Below are positions 58,870 to 64,000 of a stretch of 64,000 nt of DNA, one piece after another; position 1 is the stretch's first letter; each line of letters starts with the position of its first letter. The notes under the pieces were generated by a model. That model searched no databases. It was not told where the DNA came from and saw nothing but the letters and a program-made list of their open reading frames with translations. Origin of the DNA: Sphingomonas bacterium (GTDB lineage: Bacteria; Pseudomonadota; Alphaproteobacteria; Sphingomonadales; Sphingomonadaceae); assembly GCF_028289855.1 (NCBI RefSeq), contig NZ_JAQGKZ010000080.1, forward strand, positions 62,001 to 126,000, written 5' to 3'. The position numbers and the translations under genes were made by a program.

Positions 58870-61773
58870 TTAGTAGTTGAAGCGAACCCCGAACAGGAAT
58901 TCGCGGCCAGTGTGGTGGTACACGCTCAGCAGATTGCCGGGCTCGATATATTGATCCTGATACTGATCGGTCAGGTTGATGCCTTCGAACGTCAGCTTGA
59001 TCTGCTTGGTCAGCGTGAGCTGAACCGACGCGTCGATATTCAAGGTCGCCGCCGTGCCCTGGACGGTGGTGCCGACCTCGGTGCCCGGAACCGTCGTCAG
59101 ATACTTGCTGCGATACGCCCCCGACACGCGGGCGCTGACCACCTTGTCTTCGTAATAGAAGGTCGCGTTGGCCGACCGCTTCGACAGGTTGGTCAGCGGC
59201 GCTGTAACGACGACGACGCCGGCGCCGTTGAGATATTGGATGTTGGACGTCACCTGCGTGTAGTTGAGCAGGATGCCGGTATTCTTGAGGAACCCCGGCA
59301 GGAAGCGGAGCGGCTGCTGGTAGTTGATTTCGAAGCCGCGCAACTTGCCGCCCGGCGTGTTGGCCGGAAAGCTGAAGGTCCAGTTGTTGAGCCCCGGCGC
59401 ACAGTTCGGCGTCGCGCCGCATGCCGCGGTCGCCAGGCTGTCCGGCAAGCCCAGCGAATTGCCGGTAAAGGTGCTGGTCGACGACTGCGTCTGGATGAAG
59501 CTCTGGATATTCTTCTGGAACAGCGCGACCGAGATCAGCGATCCCGACCCGAAATAATATTCGATCGCGGCGTCGTAGGTCCGCGCGCGGAACGGCGCGA
59601 GCTTGGGATTGCCGACGGTGACGGTGCGGTTGGCGCCCGACACGTTGACCGCGACGCCGGGCGTCAGGCTGCCCAGGCTCGGCCGCGTCATCACGTCCGC
59701 CGCCGCCAGGCGGATGAGCAGCTTGTCGGTCGGCTCGATCACCAGGTTAACCGAGGGCAGGAAATCCTCATATTTGTTCGGAACGGTCACTTCCTGGACC
59801 GCGCCGCCGACGAACCCGAACCCGGTCGCCGCCTGATCGGTCTGGACGTAGCGCAACCCCATATTGCCGCGCACGGTCACTCCGCCCAGATCTTTGCGGA
59901 AGTTCGCCTGGAAAAAGACCCCCGTGTCCTTTTCCTGGACGCGCGAATTGTTGCCGAGCGCTGGCTCCGGCCCGAGCCGGAAGGCGCCGCCGCTGACGGT
60001 CGGGTCGGTCAGGCTGAACAGCGAAGCTGCGGTCGAATAGACCGGTGCGAGGAAACTCTGCCCGCGGATCGTGACGATATGGCTGTAACTGGAGAGCGGC
60101 GTTGCGGCGACGCTGGCCGGGATGACAGTTTCTTGGTTCGCGGTGGTGCCGTTGGTACGGCGCAGCTCGGTCGTCGCGAAGCGGTATTCCTTGTAGCTCG
60201 CGCCGAACAGCAGGTCGAACTCGTCGTTGACCTTCCACGTCAAATTCGCCTCGCCGGTGGCATAGGTGTTCTTCGCGGTCGCGGCGCGCAGGCGCAGCTG
60301 GCTCAACGTCCATGCCGTCGGGCTGGTGAGGTTGGCGGTGCCGAAGTTGAAGGTCGGATTGGCCCTGTCGGTATAGTCGTAGCTGTAATTGTCGACGTTG
60401 AATTGATCGAAGGTGATCGTGTTCTGGATCGGGTTCTTGTGGTCCGAGATCGAATAACCGCCCAGCACGTTCAGCTTGATCGAATCGCCGAAATCCTGGT
60501 TCAGCTCGCCGGTGATCTGCTTGAACTTGGTGTCGAGATTGTCGAAGCGGTCCTCGACGCGCAGGTCGACATCGTTGAAGGTGCCCTTGACCAGGATGCC
60601 GTTGGTGATCGTCGCGGCGGTCACGTCGGTGTCGGCGATGCCGCACGTGGTGGCGCGCGACGCGGCGGTGCAGGCGCCCGCGACGCTGAACGACGGCGCC
60701 TCGAGATAGCGTTCCTCGCGGGTCGCCTTGAAATCGGCATACAGGCCGTCGATCGAGATCAGCGTGCTCGGGGTCGGGCGAAACTGAAGCGAGGCGGTGA
60801 TGCCGAGACGCTCCTGATCGTCGATATAATAATCGTAGCGCGGAAAGCGCGGGTGGAGCGCCGCGTTGACGTCGGTGCAGCCCTGCGGCGCGGGACTCAC
60901 GACCGCGCCACTCGCGCCGCCGGCGCCGACGCCGACACACGGCGTACCCAGATAGCTTTCGAAGCCCGGCGCGAACGCCGAACCCCTGGCCCAGCGCACG
61001 GTACTATAGCCTTCTTCGATCAGCTTGCGCTTCGTATAGGCGACCGAGACCAGCGCGCCGATCGTGCCCGCGGAATTCTGGACCGCCGCCATGATCGCGC
61101 CGCGCGGGCTGAATTTCTGGTACAGATCGTTATAGCTCCCCTGCGCCGACGCAGCGAGCGTGAAGGTCTTCTTGTAATCGAACGGGCGCGCGGTGCGCAG
61201 ATCGACCGTCGCGCCGAGCGAGCCTTCGTCGGTCTGGGCATCGGCGGTCTTGCGCACGGTGATGGCGTTGAACAGGTCCGACGCGAAGATGTTGAAATCG
61301 AACCCGCGCCCGCGATTGGTGCCGCCGCTGGCATCGGCGCCGCCGGCGGTGGTCAGCGCTTCCATGCCGTTAATGCGGACACGCGTGAATTGCGGGCCGA
61401 GGCCGCGCACCGAAATGCTGCGCCCCTCACCGCCGTCGCGCGCCAGCGCCACGCCGGGAATGCGCTGGATCGATTCGGACAGGTTGAGATCGGGGAACTT
61501 GCCGATATCCTCGGCGAGAATCGTATCGGTCGACCCGGCTTCCGCCTTCTTCTGATCGAGCGCCTTGGCCAGGCTGCCACGGAAACCGCTGATGATGATG
61601 TCCGGACCAGTGTCCTGGTCGGCGTCAGATCCTTGCGGGCTGTCGGCGCTTGGCGCGGGCGTTGGAGCACCGGCGGTTTGCGCATGTACGAAGCCCGGAT
61701 AGGCCAGCGCGATCGCCAACACCCCCAGCGACACGCCCCGTCGTTGCATCAGCTTGTTGCTCACGGCCCCCAT
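58870..61773 (-). CDS. TonB-dependent outer-membrane receptor
   Basis: A 967-residue TonB-dependent receptor with signal peptide (cleavage near VHAQT). A plug domain follows with the ILAEDIGKFPDLNLSESIQR and SIRGLGPQFTRVRINGMEAL-type segments (here SISVRGLGPQF) of the sphingomonad/Caulobacter/Xanthomonas carbohydrate class, and a 22-strand barrel ends FLFGVRFNY. The last residue is aromatic. It has a likely TonB box near the start (about 60; PDIIISGFRGS). Position downstream of operator D and next to uronide genes suggests it imports oligouronides. A narrower substrate cannot be read from sequence. Confidence 0.92.
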   Translation of the reverse strand: MGAVSNKLMQRRGVSLGVLAIALAYPGFVHAQTAGAPTPAPSADSPQGSDADQDTGPDIIISGFRGSLAKALDQKKAEAGSTDTILAEDIGKFPDLNLSESIQRIPGVALARDGGEGRSISVRGLGPQFTRVRINGMEALTTAGGADASGGTNRGRGFDFNIFASDLFNAITVRKTADAQTDEGSLGATVDLRTARPFDYKKTFTLAASAQGSYNDLYQKFSPRGAIMAAVQNSAGTIGALVSVAYTKRKLIEEGYSTVRWARGSAFAPGFESYLGTPCVGVGAGGASGAVVSPAPQGCTDVNAALHPRFPRYDYYIDDQERLGITASLQFRPTPSTLISIDGLYADFKATREERYLEAPSFSVAGACTAASRATTCGIADTDVTAATITNGILVKGTFNDVDLRVEDRFDNLDTKFKQITGELNQDFGDSIKLNVLGGYSISDHKNPIQNTITFDQFNVDNYSYDYTDRANPTFNFGTANLTSPTAWTLSQLRLRAATAKNTYATGEANLTWKVNDEFDLLFGASYKEYRFATTELRRTNGTTANQETVIPASVAATPLSSYSHIVTIRGQSFLAPVYSTAASLFSLTDPTVSGGAFRLGPEPALGNNSRVQEKDTGVFFQANFRKDLGGVTVRGNMGLRYVQTDQAATGFGFVGGAVQEVTVPNKYEDFLPSVNLVIEPTDKLLIRLAAADVMTRPSLGSLTPGVAVNVSGANRTVTVGNPKLAPFRARTYDAAIEYYFGSGSLISVALFQKNIQSFIQTQSSTSTFTGNSLGLPDSLATAACGATPNCAPGLNNWTFSFPANTPGGKLRGFEINYQQPLRFLPGFLKNTGILLNYTQVTSNIQYLNGAGVVVVTAPLTNLSKRSANATFYYEDKVVSARVSGAYRSKYLTTVPGTEVGTTVQGTAATLNIDASVQLTLTKQIKLTFEGINLTDQYQDQYIEPGNLLSVYHHTGREFLFGVRFNY

Positions 61774-61810
61774 GATATCCTCCCTATAGTCGCGAGCTTC
61801 TAAGGCTCTG

Positions 61811-61824
61811 TTCCACCGGTGTCA
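61811..61824. promoter_or_regulatory. LacI-type operator, site D, upstream of the TonB receptor
   Basis: TTCCACCGGTGTCA, perfect right half-site and 5 of 7 in the left; 37 bases upstream of the receptor start. Confidence 0.7.
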
Positions 61825-62012
61825 GGAAGGGGGGCTTTGCCGCTAGTCCGCTGGTTGGCGGGACTGAATGCTCGTTCAACTGCATCGTCGTTATGGTTGG
61901 ATGCGTACATCCAAGCGATGATCGACGTCTGCACCTTGCCGCGGCTAAGCCATCCTTCCTACGAATCTATCGGGCGTCTTGTTGCGCCTGACGCCTACAT
62001 CGCCTAAAAGAG

Positions 62013-62026
62013 ACACCGGTGTCAAT
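62013..62026. promoter_or_regulatory. LacI-type operator, site E, upstream of the exported esterase
   Basis: AGACACCGGTGTCA, 13 of 14 matches to the palindrome TGACACCGGTGTCA; the best copy in the window. It lies 53 bases upstream of the esterase start. Confidence 0.8.
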
Positions 62027-62079
62027 GGTCGTTGATAAAGCGCTGTATGACCCCTCGAGGCTCGTTCAAGGGTATCGCA

Positions 62080-63075
62080 ATGATCGATCGCCGCTCAGCA
62101 ATCCTTGGTACGCTCGCTGCCGGAGTCGCCGCGCGCGCCGCCGCGCAGACCGCGCCGCCTGCGGTCAAACCGGGCAATGCTGTCCCGGGACTGGCCGAGC
62201 CGAGCGAGACGATCGACCTGTGGCCGGGCGGCGCTCCCGGCGCCCCGGCGAAGCCTCTGGTCGAGACGGTCGACGAGCGCAGCAAGGATTCCGCACTGAC
62301 CGACCGTGCGGTGTACGGGATCAGCAAGCCGCGGCTGGTCGTGTTTCGCCCCGCCGTACCCAACGGGTCGGCGGTGCTGGTGATGCCGGGCGGCGGCTAT
62401 CGCTGGGTGGTGATCGACAAGGAAGGGTATGAGATCGGGCGCTGGCTGGCGGCGCGTGGTTGGACGGTGTTCGTGTTGTTCTATCGATTGCCAGGCGAGG
62501 GGTGGCACGCGGGCCCCGACGTGGCGTTATCCGACGCGCAGCGCGCGATGCGGCTGATCCGCGCGCGGGCGAGCCGATACGGCATCCAGCCCGAACGAGT
62601 CGCCGCGATGGGTTTTTCGGCGGGCGGGCATGTGTGCGGCGATCTTGCCACTCGCTTCGCCGCGCCAACCTATAAAGCCGTCGATCAAGCCGATGCGCTC
62701 AGCGCCCGCCCAGACATCGCCACGCCGATCTACGCGGTGCAATCGATGTCGGCGCCGCTCGCGCATCCGGGGTCGCGCGAGTTGCTGATCGGCAAGGACG
62801 CGCCGCTCGCGCTCGAACGCGCGCACAGCCCAGCCATCAACGTCACCGCCAAGACCCCGCCCTGTTTCCTCGTCCATGCCGAGGACGACCCGACCGTACC
62901 CGTCGACAACAGCCTGGCGATGCGCGCCGCGCTCAGGCAGGTGGGCGTGCCGGTCGAGACGCACCTGTTCACGCATGGCGGTCACGGCTTCGGGCTGCGC
63001 CGCGCGATGGGCAAGCCGGCCGAGGCGTGGCCGGACTTGTTCACGAACTGGGCGCGAACGCAGGGGCTCGGTTAA
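62080..63075 (+). CDS. Exported alpha/beta-hydrolase (acetyl-xylan-esterase-like)
   Basis: A 331-residue hydrolase. The start at 62080 (MIDRRSAILG, Tat-like signal) has AAGGG 8 bases upstream; an earlier in-frame ATG at 62032 lies right after operator E. The sequence has PGGGYRWVVIDKEGYE (oxyanion loop), the nucleophile in GFSAGGHVCGD, an acidic residue in HAEDDPTVP and His in THGGHGFGL. Relatives are annotated as endo-xylanase-like or acetyl xylan esterases (BD-FAE type). Here it is under the uronide regulator and probably deacylates plant-polymer oligomers. It is convergent with the phosphatase gene. Confidence 0.85.
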   Translation: MIDRRSAILGTLAAGVAARAAAQTAPPAVKPGNAVPGLAEPSETIDLWPGGAPGAPAKPLVETVDERSKDSALTDRAVYGISKPRLVVFRPAVPNGSAVLVMPGGGYRWVVIDKEGYEIGRWLAARGWTVFVLFYRLPGEGWHAGPDVALSDAQRAMRLIRARASRYGIQPERVAAMGFSAGGHVCGDLATRFAAPTYKAVDQADALSARPDIATPIYAVQSMSAPLAHPGSRELLIGKDAPLALERAHSPAINVTAKTPPCFLVHAEDDPTVPVDNSLAMRAALRQVGVPVETHLFTHGGHGFGLRRAMGKPAEAWPDLFTNWARTQGLG

Positions 63076-63087
63076 CCGCCGCCTCGG

Positions 63088-64000
63088 TCAGACCGACAGC
63101 TCCGCGTCGCCTTCGAGCATCCGCTGTTCGAGCTTCGGTGCCTGACCGGGCTTCCACCGCGGCGCGCGATGCGACACGCGATATCGCAGCGGACCGCCGT
63201 CGGGGGTGGTCGCGCGCGCGATCGGGCGGACGATGCAGACGAATTCGCTGTCGATCGCGTGCGCGTCTGCGCTGATCACGGTGTAACCGTGCCCGGCCAT
63301 GTCGACGAATTCGACATGTGGCGCGACATCGGGGTTGGTCAGCGCGCGCGCCTTGGCGATGTCGCCGCTCGCGGCATATTCGAGCGCCGCGCGCACCCCA
63401 CGTTTGATCGTCAAATTGACCGTATGTTCGGGCGCAGCGCCAGCCACCTTGCGCACCAAAAGCGGCGTCACGGCGGAGGGCTTCTGATACTCGACCGCCT
63501 CACCCATCCCGGGGGCAGAGATCGAGCCGGTGATGAAGCTCAGCCCGACCGGATTGAACCCGGCGGGCGGTAGGCGCGGCGCGGCATAGCCCGCCCAGAA
63601 GCTGTGACGATCGCCCGAGACGGTGACGAAGCCCGACACCTTGCGGTCGCGGACCAGGTCGTAGATTTCGGCGCGCTCGGCGAACGCATTGCTGAAGTCG
63701 CCGTTGGCGAAGTTGCCGAAATCCTTGCCCATCCAGGGTTGCTTGAAGAACCCGGCAGGCAGGTTCTGCGCGTCGGTTCGCTGGTCGAGCGGGCCGTTGG
63801 TCACGCCCCAGATCTTCCAGGTCGCGGTCGATGTGGTCAGCCGGTCCTTGAGCCACGCCTTCTGCTCGCGGCCGAGCACGGTAAAGGCTGGCTCGTCCTT
63901 GCGGAAATTGGGAATCGTCTTGTCGCCGATCGAAATCGTCGCGGGGGGATTGCCGCCATTGTACGCGCGGCCGCCGTCGGTGATCTCCAACCATTCCTGT
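63088..64000 (-). CDS. PhoD-type alkaline phosphatase/phosphodiesterase (5' end beyond window)
   Basis: Only the C-terminal 303 residues are visible; the frame stays open past the right edge (QEWLEITDGG continues upstream). TWKIWGVTNGPL, FVTVSGDRHSFWAGYA (the conserved GD-x-HS metal motif of PhoD) and FVDMAGHGYTVI are typical. PhoD enzymes are secreted, usually by Tat, and release phosphate from esters. The signal sequence and first metal ligands lie outside the window. It is 12 bases from the convergent esterase stop and need not belong to the uronide locus. Confidence 0.85.
   Translation of the reverse strand, partial: QEWLEITDGGRAYNGGNPPATISIGDKTIPNFRKDEPAFTVLGREQKAWLKDRLTTSTATWKIWGVTNGPLDQRTDAQNLPAGFFKQPWMGKDFGNFANGDFSNAFAERAEIYDLVRDRKVSGFVTVSGDRHSFWAGYAAPRLPPAGFNPVGLSFITGSISAPGMGEAVEYQKPSAVTPLLVRKVAGAAPEHTVNLTIKRGVRAALEYAASGDIAKARALTNPDVAPHVEFVDMAGHGYTVISADAHAIDSEFVCIVRPIARATTPDGGPLRYRVSHRAPRWKPGQAPKLEQRMLEGDAELSV

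Larger units (their letters stand above)
61774..62079. other. Divergent promoter region of the TonB receptor and esterase genes
   Basis: A 306-base gap between divergent genes. It contains operators D (near the receptor) and E (near the esterase) at opposite ends, with a less GC-rich centre (61860-61990). No gene or RNA is evident. Promoters for both sides are presumed. Confidence 0.7.

Noticed and set aside
58396-61803. Plus-strand open frame of over 1100 codons opposite the TonB receptor
   Set aside because: Low-complexity Arg-rich translation and overlap with the esterase and receptor genes, both with clear motifs.

Overview
The window looks like a chromosomal segment of a sphingomonad (Alphaproteobacteria, Sphingomonadales). 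It is GC-rich and densely packed, with many 4-base stop/start overlaps (ATGA, GTGA). It carries a TonB-dependent receptor of the Sphingomonas/Caulobacter type, a short palindromic intergenic repeat of the kind common in sphingomonads, and a LacI-controlled uronate locus. This assignment is inference from gene style; there is no rRNA or tRNA in the window, and I found no CRISPR array or insertion sequence.

Layout. (1) 1-4957, minus strand: the 5' end of a contractile injection system (phage-tail-like) operon. It reads unknown helical protein, large sheath protein with an inserted repeat region, tail tube, and a gp26-like baseplate assembly protein cut by the left edge. A 270-bp compound palindrome (703-972) sits between tube and gp26-like genes. 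An AT-rich gene-free stretch (4958-5454) probably holds the operon promoter. (2) 5455-12131, minus: a 1733-residue secreted RTX nuclease with Calx-beta and lamin-tail domains, and glutamate dehydrogenase gdhA. (3) 12340-30110: a multiheme electron-transfer locus. A plus-strand operon encodes a pentaheme cytochrome, a lipoprotein with two GlcG/HbpS-like domains, an outer-membrane barrel candidate and a decaheme cytochrome fused to an LVIVD propeller. A minus-strand operon encodes an FAD/NAD(P) oxidoreductase fused to two cyclic-nucleotide-binding domains and four [4Fe-4S] motifs, a cytochrome-b-like membrane protein, an FHA-TM-decaheme protein and a cAMP-phosphodiesterase-like enzyme. A CcmI-like TPR protein is divergent from it, and an HhH-TM-OmpA protein lies between the two operons. 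Together they could carry electrons from cytosolic NAD(P)H to the cell surface under cyclic-nucleotide control; I do not recognise this as a described system.

(4) 30119-41557, minus: a five-gene overlapping operon of CHAT protease (with TPRs), CHASE2 adenylate/guanylate cyclase, unknown exported protein, TpsB and TpsA. It suggests a protease/cyclic-nucleotide module tied to two-partner secretion of a large adhesin-like protein. (5) 41698-63075: a uronide-utilisation locus. It holds an exported LamG-type 1268-residue protein (candidate polysaccharide lyase), a DUF885 protein, a hexuronate transporter, an FAH-family hydratase, uxuB, uxaA, a LacI regulator, uxaC, kduI, kduD, kdgK, two esterases and a TonB receptor. 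Five copies of a palindrome close to TGACACCGGTGTCA lie just upstream of the hydratase, uxaA, uxaC, the receptor and the second esterase, and define a likely local regulon of the LacI protein. (6) 63088-64000, minus: a PhoD-like phosphatase cut by the right edge.

How parts may work together. The uronide locus would import oligouronides (TonB receptor), deacylate and cleave them (esterases, LamG protein), carry monomers inward (ExuT) and convert them through UxaC/UxuB/UxaA and KduI/KduD to 2-keto-3-deoxygluconate, which KdgK phosphorylates. The cyclase in region 4 and the cyclic-nucleotide sensor and phosphodiesterase in region 3 are less than 15 kb apart, so cAMP signalling may link these neighbourhoods; that link is inference.
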